Position numbers and translations under genes: made by a program
Assembly: GCA_023374045.1 (NCBI GenBank)
Contig: CM041779.1
Span: 266,610,131-266,674,130 of the forward strand
Direction of reading: 5' to 3'
Source: Limonium bicolor
Taxonomy: Eukaryota; Streptophyta; Magnoliopsida; Caryophyllales; Plumbaginaceae
Length of the DNA: 64,000 nt
Notes under the pieces: generated by a model
Seen by the model: the letters and a program-made list of their open reading frames with translations, nothing else
Databases searched by the model: none
What the model was told of the DNA's origin: nothing
Part shown: positions 25,413 to 38,404 of the stretch, one piece after another
Position numbering within the stretch: position 1 is the stretch's first letter
Layout: every line of letters starts with the position of its first letter

Positions 25413-28400
25413 TGAAATACCCGTAACCATTAAATAATTAAATAAAGGTAAATAAGTATTATTAAGGGAATATTAAACCCTAAGAAAATATATAAACACT
25501 TAGGCGTTAAAAACGCACCTAAACTCCTTAAGGTCATAAACGAGCGTTAAAGCCGGACCTTAAGCTAACTATGGTATATGAACTATAAAACTCATACCAA
25601 GTCAACTAAGGATCATTACATGACCTTTAAAACACAAGTCCTCAGTTAGAACTGAGTATAAATACAAAATGCCCAGGAGTTCCCTTAAGGGCCCGAAAGA
25701 CTCGAAAGTCCCGGAAATATTTTATAAGATGAAATAAAGCATTACACTTCATTCCAAATGAACCATAACACTTTTTTAAACATATAAGATGAAGTCCTCA
25801 AGATAAATTCTCAGTTAAACGCAAAGTGCTCGGAAGTTCCCGATGGGGACCCCATGAAGGCCCGGGAATGCCCCGGAGGAGTGCCGAGGTGGCACGAACT
25901 CCTATATAATTCATTCTTAGAGTTCCTATCATCAATATTCATCATTATAAAGAGAATTCCCGAGCTACTTCTTCAAAAATAAACAAAGTGCTCGGGGGAA
26001 ATTCTTAACGCTCCTATTTTACTCGGGAGTATCCCGGTAGCCCAGAAATTGAGTTAAAAGTTGATATAACCCCATGTAACTCAATGTAACACCTTAATAT
26101 ATTACTATTGACTATAAAAAATGTTTATAAACACTTGGAACTCATAGAAACTACTTATTTTCCAAAATATCCTTAAAGCACAAAACGCACCTTCAGGTGT
26201 CTTAAAAACGCGTTTTACGCAAATACCTTGAGGCTTTTGAGGAGCCACGAGTTGATAATATTAAAAGGGGATGAATTGACCATCTAAATCAATTAATGCC
26301 AGTGCTACACTCATAGCACATGTAGGGCCGATTTTTGGGTCAAAAAGGTACCTAAAATCAGCATTTTTACCTTAGAACTTTCATCTTTTACCATGATATA
26401 AATGTACCAATTAAATGCTGGAACCTATTACATGTTATAATATGGTCTTAATACAATATAGTGTGACAGGAATAAAATTAAAAATCAGTCCCATTTACCC
26501 TCTATTGTATGCGCCATTTAGGGTATATTTTGGACTAGTTTAGCTAAAAATTATGTCATATGGATGGTGACTCATCTTATCATGTACCATATGATAATGT
26601 ATCAAAAAAATATCAGTCAAATGAGGCACCATTACCGTAGTACCTGCAAGGAGACAAGGAAGATTAGTTTGACAATAAATGAAATTAAAAATACTAAGCT
26701 AGATCTAGCTTTTGTACAAAGACAATAAATAAATGAAATAGCCCATGACATAGCCTTGTGCTGCCGATAATGGATAAGGAAGTGGGGAGTTGATTTCTGC
26801 TTAATTAGTCAAAAGAAGACCTACCTAATTAACATGATTCCCTTGTCTAACATGAACAAAGAAACAAAGGACACCTATAGCCATGGAGCCGTGAACCTAC
26901 AAGGAAACAGACAAGATTAGCATCAATAATCAACTCATAAAATGCTAAACAATTGCCTTTTCTAATTTCCTATATCCTAGGCTTAGTAATCAGCCCTTAA
27001 TTTCTCCTCCATTACTGAAAATGAGCTGCTGTTGGAAGGCTTTTGTAGTCAAATAAAACAAGACAAAGGCATAAAATAATGCCATGTGACATACCAATTA
27101 TTTCCATTTGATTCAGCCCATGCCTTTGCTTAATACCTTACGTGACCAACCATTCATTCTTGCCCCTCCATTCAGCCGATTGTGTAAGTTCTCTAACTCT
27201 CTCTTTTCCTTCTTCATTTTCTATTTAATTCCTTAGAGCTTCAAAGCTCCATTAATGGTGTTCTAAGCTCTAACACCATTTTTTATGTAAATTCCTAGTT
27301 AATCTTTTAAGTCTTGAAGCAAGAAATCATCCTAGCAAACCTACAAGAATTCACCAAGCATAAGTGTTCCAAGGAGGTTCCTAGATTCAACAACAACACA
27401 AGGAACAACAAGATCAAGTTAAGGTATATTTTCATGTTGAAAATCTTGGTAAAATACCCTAAGGTTATTACCGAAAATTATAACCTCTAAATCTATATTC
27501 TCTTCATCATTTCATGAAGGAAACTTAGATCTACAATCATCTCAAGGTGTACCAAAAATCCCTTGAAAAATACCTAAGGTAAACTCTTGTAAAACTACTC
27601 CAAATATTACTTTTAAATCCTTGTTAGAAGTCTAACATTTGGATCTCCTAAACCTATGTGTGGAGGCCGAAAGTTCTTCTTCAAGTTAGCATTGGAAGAG
27701 CTTGTAATTCAAGGAGAAATCACGTACAAGAATTATCTTGATTTAAGGAGTAAGTGTCTATAATTAAGGTTTATTAAGTTTAAGCTTGATTTAAGCTTCA
27801 AACTTTGGTATGAAAATTATGTATAACCCCTAAATAAATTAAGGCCAAAATACTTTGGGTTATATTGTCAAGAAAATAAATTATAACATGTAAGGTAAGA
27901 TTATTACCTTAAGGTATATATTTGTGTCACAAAAATTTATTAAGATACATATAAGTTCAAACTGAATACTCTAGGAATAAAATGTTCTATTTTGAGTTTA
28001 TAATCATTCTAAGTCATTAGCATAATTTTTAGAAGTGTTATATGACTTATATACATTTATATGTATTTATTATATGGTATAAATCAAGTTTTGAAAACTA
28101 TATGGTAAGTTGAAATTAAAACCGAGAAAATAATGGATTATTTGATGATTTTCGAAATACATAAGTATATTTACTTATATTATAAATTTTGGGAGTATTA
28201 AAAATAGCTACAAGTATTTAAATGGCTAGTTTAATAAGTTATGTGGCTAAAATGTAAATTTTGAAAAGTTTAGTGTATTATATAGCATTGCCGAGAGTTA
28301 AGGAGTTTAATGGCATAATTATGATATAATATTAGGTAGGAATTAATATTATGAATTTTGGTAAATTTAAATAAGTGTTTAAGTGTTAAAATAACATTTT

Positions 28401-29258
28401 ATAAAGTTTTGAAGCTATTTTGTAATTATTGGAAAGTTTGGAGGTGAAACCGAATTATATATGATTTTATGGGTATATTAAAGTATTAACTATGAAATTA
28501 AGTCTTGGTCAAAATGATTTATGACATAAAATATTAAGTTTATAAAAGTTTTGGGGTGAATATGTAATTTATGAAAGATTATATATAAAACCAAATTGGT
28601 TTAAGGGCAAAAGCATAAATAATAAAAATGTATGGGTCACTTCGGTTATTTTAGGAAATTAAATATTAAAACTATAGTTTATAAGTTAATATGTAACTTA
28701 TATAAAGTTTTGGCGTTAAATTGTAAATATAGGAAAATATAAGTGGGAACCGAAAGTTTAGGGAATTTATTTGTAATTTATAAAGATTAGTATATTCATT
28801 TTATAAATACCGAAAGTTAAGTGGTTATTTGGTGAATTATAAGTTATATGGTTATTTGGTAATTTATGAAAGTTAGTATGTTTGGATTGTAATTACCGAA
28901 ATTAAATGGTTATTTAGTAAATTATAAAAGTTATGTGTTCAAAATGTCATTACCAGAAATTATAAGGTTTGTGTTTATCATTTATTAAAGAAAGGAATCA
29001 AAACTATGTATTATGGTATATTATGGAATATAATATAAAGCTTATAAAATAAAGGTGGTTATAATAAAAATAACCAAATTGCATAATATAAAGAATAAGT
29101 GGAAACAATTATGAGTATATAATTAAGGAAATAGAAATATACTAAAAGGTAGAAATTCATTATCACACGTGGTTACCACATAAAATAACGAACTGTTAAA
29201 CTACCTCGAACCACCGTAAAATAACAGGGGAAAATAAAGAACATACGGGGTTAGTATA
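25413..29258 (+). repeat. Element 3 5' LTR, first part
   Basis: 3846 bp, very AT-rich towards 27800-29250. 25500-26200 is recognisably the reverse complement of the element 4 LTR near 53500-53900 (shared features: the gene-free block GGTGGCACGAACTCC, AAAACGCACCTTCAGGTGT, and GATATAACCCCATGTAACTC). It is interrupted at 29258 by element 2. No gene is visible. Confidence 0.8.
29254..29258. repeat. Target-site duplication GTATA, left of element 2
   Basis: GTATA directly precedes the TGTAACACC terminus and recurs directly after the CA terminus at 43539-43543, the 5-bp duplication expected of Ty3/gypsy integration. Confidence 0.92.
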
Positions 29259-32200
29259 TGTAACACCCCTAATACGCACATGATACTAAATGAAATCGCA
29301 GCGGAATAAAACAACTAAACAGTAACTAACGCTTCGGTGCTACAACGCCGTCAACCACCTACGTGGTTGACAAGGCAGAACAATACACTTGTACCGGTCT
29401 GATGATCAGACTCCCGAGCAATAAAACTAAACCATAATTACATCATATACAATACCGAGTGTTTACATATACCACCTTCACTGTTAAACATCACTGTAAA
29501 CTGTCGCAACCAAATCCAACAACGCCACGGGAGCACAGGCGCATCCCGGGCCAACATCCCAAAAGTATACAAAAGTAAACCTGCACCCTAGGATCTAGAG
29601 CCACTCCGCTTCTTCGATCCTCATCCTGCAGTATAAGAAATATGGATCCCCCGAGGGGGTCAGCAACTCTTGGCTGGTATGGCTAACGCGCAGCCCATCG
29701 GCTACCGGGATACGCGCAGCTACTTGTCATTATAACATGGCATTCAATTATATACATATCATAACATAACATGGAGCATGGCATCAATGGTGCATAGCTC
29801 AACAACACACACACAGTGGATTTTCACTCCACGATAACAAACCACAAGGGTCAAATAACATAAGAGCCTAGAGAGTGATTCACTCTCATGTCAAGCTCGT
29901 TAAACACACTCATTACCGTTCTGTTAGACGAACGAGTAACTTAAGTCACAGATGGTTCGGATTTAGTGACCCGAACACACCACACAAACACAGGTTCCCA
30001 CTAAACCGATCATAAGTCAGAATAGGTAAGCTTTGGAAGAAGCTAGCGGGAGATCGAACGCCAAATTAAGGAGAACAATCTTAACAACATAAGAGTCGAA
30101 TCTGATTCAGATATCTACTCTTAACTTACATGCATGACCGGACAACCGGATTCCTCACTTCCCAGTTAACACTTGTTAGAAGTTCATAGTGGAACTTAAC
30201 AACCAACACGCAATAGGTGGTAAGTCATGTTAGACACACACAAGGGGAAATGAGTCACAACAACACATCACAATAATATGAACAACTGTAAACTCATTAC
30301 ATGTTTAAATCTTAAAACGTTGTAAACACACAGAAAAACATACAACACACAAACCGGTGTAAACCGCTAGGCAACAGACTGCAAGAAAACCATACCTTGG
30401 TCCTTGCCTCGACTGATTTCCACCTTGCGAGAATCCTAAACACATTAGTAATGTCGGTTAATTATTTATTTAACTCCAAGCTTACTAAGTATTTAACATG
30501 ATTGTATGACATGTTTTAATGCCTATCTTACCCTAGGTTACTTTCATTATACACCCTAGGGTTAACTACATAAGTCACATTCTTTTCTGTTTTTTTTTTA
30601 CAAGTTTTGGTCCGACCGACCCACCGTCCGACCCACAACTGGGTCGGACCCTCCCAGCGGTTTTCGGGTCTGAAAAACTTTACCTTGACCGACCCATGTC
30701 CGACCCAACCTTCTGGGTCGGTCCATTACAGAAACCCTTTTGCTTCCTCATAATCATGCCCGTCCGACCCACGTCCGACTCACTCGACTGGGTCGGACCA
30801 TGTGCGAACATTTTCTTCCCTTGAAACTTGACCGACCGACCCATGTCCGACCCACCCTTTTGGGTCGGACCATTACCGAACACTTCCTTAACATCAAACA
30901 GAGGCTCGACCGACCCAAAACTGGGTCGGACCCCTGGGTCGGTCGCCTTCTAAACTTACCCAAACTTTGCCAATCCTTCACCAAACTTCTCCTAAGGCCT
31001 CTTAATGCTTCCTAACAACATTTGGTAACCTTACATCCACATACAACATCCTTGAAACTCATTTTCTAACTCCTTAAGCCTTTACTTATTTCCTTGTAAC
31101 AATTCCTTAACACTTATGTTATTTTATACTAGGTTCCAAGATGGTGTTTCTCACCTATGGTGACTACTATCCCAAAATGCTTTCTCCTTGTTTTAACATC
31201 ATCTCCCAAGCATCATCTCTCACAACTCACTCCTTATATCATTACTTCAAATCCTTTTTCAAGTTCATACCTTCTCCTTAGTTTACCAAAGTTTGCCTAA
31301 GTCTTTACCTAAGTCCCAAAATGGCTTTGGTATATACTAAAATCTCAAGCTCATGCCAAGATCCTTGTTACATCCTAAATCACCTTAATGCATGTTTCCT
31401 TCACAAGAACAACACTTCACCACTTCAAAAACTCCTTAACTTATCAAACCCATTTTAACACTTAGAACTTCACATTTGTTACCCTAATTTCGACATAGGT
31501 TCTCCTAGAACATTACTAAACCAAAACACATTGTTTTTACCAACAAACAACCAAGAACACTAAAAATCCATCAAGTACTTATTATACACAAACTTCACTT
31601 ACAAAGCACTACATCACAATATAGTGCACAATTTAAATTGCATGGCACTTAGGCCCTTAAATGACATGGCTCTTAGGCCCTTAAAATGCACAAATCATAA
31701 ACACTGAATTTCCACAATATATTTGCCCTTAACCTGCAAATACACTCAACAACACATATGCCTTTTACTAAGCTCTTGGGAACACTTTACTAAGTCATTC
31801 ACCATTGGCTCTTTAGGTAGTTTAATAAGCATTTATGAGCTCATTTCTCCTAAGGCATTAAAAAACATTAGGTTAGTAGATTTACCTCTTTTGCAAAATA
31901 ACTTCTTTCTTGTTTCCTTTAGAAAACCAATAGAGTACTTGATTCTTTGACAAGCTCTAAACAATATACAAACATTGAAATGAGTATTCAAGCTATAAGC
32001 TCCATCTCATTGTAAACCCTAGTTTTACATTGTTTCAAAAACATTAATGTAGTTGTTTTACCTTGCTCTTTGAAGAGAGTTTGAATATCTAGCAAGAGAG
32101 GACTCCACCTAGTCCATGAAGAGTTGGAATGAAGCTAGAACAAAGTCACATAAAAAGCTCCTTCAATACATATTTTCGGACATGACAAAACAAGGAGGAA

Positions 32201-33197
32201 ATGAAGTTTTTATTTGAGATTCCTTACCTAGAAGTCAAGGAGAGTAACAATATGTAAAAATACAAGCTCAAGCTCCTTCAATGGAGAAACTCCATGGCAC
32301 CGAAATGGTTGTCTTGGACTTTTGAAAAGATAGGAATGAAGAGCTTGATGAGAGGAAGAAGATGGTGGTGTTTGTTTTTGATTTGGACAAGTGAGCAAGG
32401 TTTTACAAGAGGTTGAAGCTTGTGTTCTAATGGTGATGGTGGTTCTATCGTGAGAGAACAAAGAAGGAAGGAAGAAGAGAAGTGGGAAACCGTGTGAGCA
32501 AGGAAAGGAAATGAGAGAATGAAGATTGGTTTTACTTTAGAAGATATTTGTAGTGATAATTGTGTAGTTATTAATAAAAAGCAAATAGTACTTTCTAGTC
32601 ATCGATTATTTAACTTAACAAATTAAAAGAGGTGGGAGTACCAAGCCCTTAGAAGATACCGGCCCCAATATAGTAGGAGGGTAATATAGTCTTTGTTTGT
32701 CAATTTAATACTTATACAAACATATGTTACAAAATAGCTTATAAAAGTTACTATTCATAAAACAAGGCACATAGAAGTGAAATTTTTGATTTCCCACTAA
32801 TATAGACACCCAAATGTGATATTATATAGTACACTATATATTTAAGAGTAATGATGGACATCTAGCCATTCAAAACTCATTTACAAGACAATTTTTCAAA
32901 AATGTGCTTTAAGACTCCTTAAAGCACATTTTGTGTTTAAACTTGTTTTCAAGCTTGGTTTTCTTTGGTAATTGATTTAATATGTTCATTAGTGTATAAA
33001 TGAGGTCTTGGTAAGTTCATTAGGTCTTAACCAAGTTTATCCCAAGCTTAGAGCACATTTTGGCTCTTATTGACTTTAAAGCACATTTTGTGTTTCCTTT
33101 TGTTTAAATTTGTTTACTAATGTTTCTAAGACTCTTTTTAGTCTTAATACACCATATTTAAGTGTTTAAACAATATATTAAGGTTTGGGGTATTTCA
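29259..33197 (-). repeat. Element 2 3' LTR
   Basis: 3939 bp. U5 hairpin at 29347-29376, hairpin island at 29645-29710, TATA-like GTATATAA at 29748-29755 (minus), palindrome cluster at 30609-30953. It resembles the LARD LTR along much of its length but is 0.65 kb shorter. Confidence 0.92.
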
Positions 33198-33215
33198 ATC
33201 TACCCCCCTTAAAAG
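33198..33215 (-). other. Polypurine tract 1 (element 2)
   Basis: The minus strand reads CTTTTAAGGGGGGTAGAT, directly abutting the 3' LTR. Confidence 0.88.
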
Positions 33216-33319
33216 AACTTTGTCCTCAAAGTTCATACTTCCACTATCCTAAATATTAGAACACGGGAACACTTATAAACAATACTTCCATACATTACTA
33301 ACAACCACTTACATAACAT

Positions 33320-33447
33320 TGGACTCCAGGTCCATACAACATAACACACATATACATAACATTGGACACAAGGTCCATACAACATAACATAACATTGGAC
33401 ACAAGGTCCATACAACATTATCCACATCATTCAGACACAACGGTCTG
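33320..33447 (-). repeat. Tandem short-hairpin array in element 2 3' UTR
   Basis: Palindromes TGGAC...GTCCA at 33320-33334, 33363-33377 and 33396-33410, then CAGAC...GTCTG at 33432-33447. The architecture is that of the LARD array at 5104-5300, but the sequences differ. Confidence 0.75.
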
Positions 33448-33510
33448 TAACATAACAACATAACATAGACGATGTATTCAAATACACGTCGTACACACAT
33501 AACCGAAACG

Positions 33511-33532
33511 GCTCTACCCCCCTTAAAAGGGG
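33511..33532 (-). other. Second polypurine tract (element 2)
   Basis: A CTACCCCCCTTAAAAGGGG block 28 bp downstream of the pol stop in sense order, repeating the core of tract 1. Confidence 0.75.
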
Positions 33533-33560
33533 TACGCCCCGTACCCTATACACATAAGTA

Positions 33561-36500
33561 CTAAGAAGTAAACAATGACGGGTACTTCGCCTTCATCTTA
33601 TCTTCCAGCTCCCAAGTGGCCTCCTCAACGTCCTGGTTAGACCAGAGAACCTTCACCAGTCTCACGGACTTATGGCGAGTGTCTCGAGTCTTAGCATCCA
33701 GAATCCGTACCGGAGTCTCCACTGATCGCATGGTCGGCTCTAAGGTTAGCCTTTCAGGCTGAAGCACATGAGACGGATGAGACATATACTTCTTCAACTG
33801 GGACACATGAAATACATCATGTACCTTGCCCAGCTCGGCGGGTAGGTCTAGTCTATAGGCTACCGGGCCGATCCGCTCCGTCACAACATAAGGCCCCACA
33901 TACTTTGGGCTCAACTTGCCCTTCTGGCCAAAACGAAAACTCCCTTCATGGGGGACTCTCAAAAACCTGATCGCCCACGGCGAACTCCAGGTCACGTCGG
34001 CGCACATCTGCGTACGACTTCTGTCTATCCTGAGCTGCTTTCATATTAGCCCTGATCTGGCGAACTTCTGCCTGAACTTGCTCAAGATACTCTGGTCCTA
34101 TAATGACCGTCTCACTCGACTCATCCCAGCATAATGGCGTGCGGCATGGTCTACCGTACAAGGCCTGGAAGGGAGACATCTTGATCGAAGCATGATAACT
34201 GTTGTTGTAACTAAACTCGATCAGATGTAACTTATCAATCCAGCTGGTCTGAAAGTCAAGTGCACAAGCACGTAGCATGTCCTCAAGTGTCTGAATAGTG
34301 CGCTCACTCTGACCATCGGTCTGTGGGTGAAACGCTGTACTCAATTTCAATTCAGTACCCAATGCCTCTCGTGTGGACTTCCAATATCTGGATAAGAATC
34401 TGGTGTCTCTGTCAGATACAATCGTTTTCGGTACACCATGATGTCTTACAATCTCTTTATCAAACAGTTCTGCCAATCTTGCCACTTTCCAAGTGTCCTT
34501 CATCGGAATGAATCGGGCCACCTTGGTCAGTCGGTCAACTATCACCCATATCATATTCAGACCTCCCCTTGTAGGCGGAAGCCCTACTACAAAGTCCATG
34601 GAGATATCATGGAACTTCCACTCAGGCACTGGCATTGGCTGTACCATACCACCAGGCCGTCGGTGCTCAAACTTGACCTTCTGGCAAGTGAGACACCTCA
34701 ACATAATCACTAACATCTTTCTTCATTCCAGTCCACCAAAAATACCTCTTTATACCTTTATACATCTTTGAAGCTCCGGGGTGAATCGAAGTAGTAGAAC
34801 AATGGGATTCACTCAATATGCGCTCCTTCAACTCAGCGCTACCCTAGGTATACACAAGCGGCCATTCAGCCTAATCAGGTCATCATCGGAGTCTGAAGTC
34901 GTACTTCTGACCCTCGAATGTGCCATCAATAAGCTTCTGCCGGATCTCCAGCATGTACTGATCCGTCATCTGAGCACTCCGCACCTCTTCAACCAAGCCA
35001 GTATAAGACTAGCGAATGGAGAGAGTGTGCTCGGCGACTCAGTGCGTCAGCTACCACATTTGCCTTACCCTCTTTGTATTGCAGATTAATATCGTAGTCA
35101 TTCAGAAACTCAACCCACCTTCTTTGCCTCATGTTCAACTCTTTCTGAGTGAACAAGTACTTTAAGCTTTTATGATCAGAATAGATTGTCACACTTACCC
35201 CATACAAATAATGTCGCCATATCTTCAATGCGAAGACAATGGCACCCAATTCTAAGTCGTGGGTAGGGTAGTTCTCCTCATGCTTCTTCAGCTGACGGGA
35301 GGCGTATGCTACGACCTTCCCGTGCTGCATCAATACACAACCCATACCTCTGCCTGATGCGTCGCAGTAGACCTCAAAACCATCTGGACCGTCTGGTATA
35401 GTCAGGACTGGTGCAGATGTCAGAGCATCCTTGAGACTCGCGAAAGAACTCTCACAGTCAACTGTCCACTCGAATGGTGCATCCTTCTTCATCAAGGAAG
35501 TCATCGGCTTCGAGATACTGGAGAAGTCCTTCACAAACCTCCTATAATAACCTGCCAGACCGAGGAAGCTCCTGATATCAGTGACTGTCTTCGGCCTAGG
35601 CCAGGTGCGAACTGCATCTATCTTTGCCGGATCGACAGCGATCCCGGCATCAGAAATCACATGCCCAAGGAAAGATACTTGGTTCAACCAAAATTCACAT
35701 TTCGAAAATTTTGCATACAACTGGTTTCTCCTCAGAGTTTGTAACACATCTCTCAGGTGGCTTTCGTGCTCACCTTAGATTTAGAATACACAAGAATGTC
35801 ATCGATGAAGACTACCACTGACTTGTCCAACTGATCTTGGAACAAGCGGTTCATTAAGTCCATGAACTTGCTGGTGCATTCGATAAGCCAAATGGCATAA
35901 CTGTGAACTCATAATGCCCATACCTCGTTCTGAAAGCTGTCTTCTCGATATCACTGTCACGGATGGCAATCTGATGGTATCCGGAACGTAAGTCTATCTT
36001 GGAGAATACTGATGCACCCCTCAGCTGATCAAATAGATCGTCGATGCGTGGTAAAGGGTAACGGTTTTTCACCGTAACAGCATTCAGCTCCCGATAATCA
36101 ATACACAGGCGGAGGCTACCGTCCTTCTTCTTCACGAAGAGGACTGGCGCTCCCCATGGTGACACACTAGGGCGGATAAGCCCTTGTCGAGTAGGTCTCT
36201 CAGCTGCTCCTTGAGCTCTGTCATCTCTGCTGGAGCCATACGATAAGGTGCTTTCGCAATGGGTCCAGTGCCCGGTACTAAGTCGATCTCAAACTCAACC
36301 TCTCGTGCTGGCGGCATGCCCGGCAGTTCCTTAGGAAATACATCAGGAAACTCCGACACTACCGGCACATCTGGGCTAAACTCAGGGTCTCTCTCTATGT
36401 CCTGGACATAGCAGAGGTACACATCACTCCCTCGTCGTAACTCACGATACATGGCCATGGCGGTGATGATCTGAGTCGAAGGCTCCCTGGGCCTCTGGCG

Positions 36501-36914
36501 GTAATATGGTAACCCCAGATGGACTCCGAAGAAGCAGTCGATGCTCGGCACACAGGATTCTGCCCTTGTACCGCTCCAACCAGTTCATCCCGACAATCAC
36601 ATCAAATCCAAGTCCGTCGAACTCTATCAGGTCGATCGGGAACTCTTCACCTCTGATTCGTACAATGACATCTCGGTGGTAGCGGGTACACCTGATCCGC
36701 TCTTTCGATGGGAGGTGACCAAGAAGTCTGGCATCTCCTCTCCATCTAACCCCAGCCTCTTCGCAAAATAGCGAAACAATGTGTGGCTCCAGAGTCGAAC
36801 AGATCGATGCATCCACGCCATTCACTGGAAAGGTACCGGTGAGGATTGTGCCGCTCTTGCCGGCTTCTGCCTCATTGCAGACACTCAATGTACCTCCCGT
36901 TCCGAGTGCACAGC
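33561..36914 (-). pseudogene. pol: Pol of element 2: protease, RT, RNase H, integrase, chromodomain (frameshifted)
   Basis: The exon begins at a probable splice acceptor (AG at 36915-36916, phase 1). In order: an aspartic protease whose LFDSGAT motif near 36800 lies in a shifted frame; RT with [29 protein letters not shown] and the catalytic FIDD at about 35796-35807; the RT connection [11 protein letters not shown]; RNase H with [10 protein letters not shown] and YPTHDLE; integrase with a zinc-finger remnant CLTCQKVK, core [15 protein letters not shown] and the glutamate in [12 protein letters not shown]; then GPYxVxxRIGPVAYRL and a chromodomain-like VRLVKVLWSNQDVEEATWE tail ending near 33570. 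At least six frameshifts separate the pieces; some may be read errors. It would copy element RNA to cDNA and integrate it, with chromodomain targeting inferred from the family. Confidence 0.93.
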
Positions 36915-37034
36915 CTAATTCATTGGCAAACTAATAAGTACTGGGTAACAACACGGTTGATATACTTCAATAACTCCACTTTATTCATTAACACCTCCTT
37001 TTACAACATCGTTGGTTTACATGATTGATATAAC

Positions 37035-37834
37035 TTAACACATACATAACTCCCTTAACATATACTGGCTTAACACATTACAAAGTATACAAGGTTTAGA
37101 ATGTCTGAAGGTCAAATTCAAACGTCCGGGTTTCATGTGTGTGGCATTGATCACTGCCGACGGTGCGGTATTCAGTTTGATCTTCCTGATGCCATGATAT
37201 AGCATCCTTGACTGCCCACCCATGATTAGTACATCTCCTGACTTCAACATTAACTTCCTGGCGAGATCAGCACGCTTCTGCTCGCCATATACAAATACTG
37301 CGGTATCACCAATGGACCAAGACACCACGGGTACTCCCTTACTTAGAGACTCGGGTGACTCGTCCTTATCTTGGTGTAATCCTAACCGTCCACCTTTCTG
37401 GTAGAAGTTCACAATACACAAATCTGCTTCCACACTTGGAATTGATTCCGTTTCAACTTGTTGAGCAATTCCCACGGCGTGATTAACGACCGCACGGAAC
37501 TCCTCTGGTATACTTGGTACCGTTGCTCCATCTTCGGCTCGCACTTCTTGATATGACTTGGTGTAAGGGTTCCAGTCCTTACCCATGCACATCATCTTCA
37601 ATTGCATTCTTGATCCGTTCGGATATTCAGGTGTGTAGAAACCTCCAGGTTTAGCTCCAAGTTCGTCGCATCGTCTGATGATATGGACTTGTGCTTCCGG
37701 TGTCAGGTATCCACTTAAGAGTATCATACCTGGCTGGATAACCTGACATTGCTCCATTGGAAAGTCGGTGATGTTGATGGTGGTCTCTTCAGGGTTTGGT
37801 GTGGGTGGGATTGGATAACATATATTGAAGGTTC
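37035..37834 (-). CDS. AlkB-like 2-oxoglutarate/Fe(II) dioxygenase exon (element 2)
   Basis: An open frame of about 265 codons from a phase-1 acceptor (AG at 37835-37836) to its own stop. Numbered from the first internal Met (37757), the protein has the AlkB core: NFY at 117-119, HxD iron ligands H128 and D130 in LGLHQDKDE, the distal iron ligand H188 in LYHG, and the RxNxTxR signature R212/R218 in GRLNLTFR. Spacing matches E. coli AlkB closely (from memory H131, D133, H187, R204, R210). The SIGDTA and SGDVLIMGG blocks resemble the plant ALKBH1-like branch. Family members oxidatively demethylate nucleic acids; the substrate here is unknown. It lies between gag and protease in a frame different from both flanking exons, with no frameshift, unlike gag and pol. 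The C-terminal 22 residues after LTFR are not family-like and may be readthrough into intron sequence. Confidence 0.93.
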
Positions 37835-37980
37835 CTTTCAGTTTAGAATTACCTAATTAGGTGTCTTTCACACTATACTTTAACTCCTTACTCACATGAT
37901 AATACACTTGAACTCACTAACACACATAGCATGAAATGCGGTATGCAATCACTTATTACATTCAACAGTTTAGGCGGTAC
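37835..37980 (-). other. Intron between gag and AlkB exon (element 2)
   Basis: CAG/GTACCG donor, TGAAAG acceptor, phase 1 at both ends, 146 bp. Joining gives an open frame running from the end of gag through about 25 codons to the first AlkB Met. The upstream peptide (GTFNICYPIP) aligns with that of element 3 (GCFDICFLIP), which supports the acceptor. Confidence 0.75.
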
Positions 37981-38321
37981 CTGGTCTAGAAGAGGGCCCT
38001 GGCGCCTCAGACCGGTCCACCACATTCAGGGTGGCCTTGCTAGGTCCCGACCCTTTCCCCTTCTGGGAATCAGTATGCCTCTGATCGGTGGGTGGCTGGT
38101 TAGCCGTCTTCGGGCCATCAATAGCTGCTGTGGCCTTACCCTTCCACTGCCCCTTGGGCTTGTTGACTCTGCTGTTGGGGTTCCGGTAACACTCGTGGTC
38201 ACGGTGACCCCACTTCTCGCAGTATCGACACTGCACCTCATTTCCCTTGCAGTCCTTGCCGGGTGGTCTCCATTGCACCACTTACAGTAATAGTGGCGCT
38301 CCGGTCCAGAGCCCGTGCTAG

Positions 38322-38404
38322 CTGCTAACACAATACACACTCAGTACTTGTTTCACAACTTATCAACATACACATCAACTTATTACACATGATTAAACAA
38401 TTAC
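38322..38404 (-). other. Gag intron C (element 2)
   Basis: Donor GTAATT after CCAAAGG, acceptor TTAGCAG, phase 1, 83 bp. Element 3 has an intron at the same codon and phase (46148-46224). Confidence 0.75.

Larger units (their letters stand above)
36915..37980 (-). other. Long alternative intron of element 2 (gag donor to pol acceptor, skipping AlkB)
   Basis: The donor GTACCG (37980 downward, after CAG) and the acceptor TTAG before 36914 are both phase 1, so using them joins gag to protease in frame and removes AlkB. The homologous pair in element 3 is 46591-47558. Inferred from sequence; no transcript evidence. Confidence 0.6.

Noticed and set aside
24364..29258. A host gene between the array and element 2
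   Set aside because: 24364-25412 reads as an LTR following a PBS, and 25413 onward matches the element 4 LTR; no conserved ORF is present.
37035..37834. AlkB as part of an integrated plant RNA virus
   Set aside because: No replicase, helicase or coat motif is near; the exon is flanked by gag and pol of an LTR element with intact PBS, PPT and target duplication.
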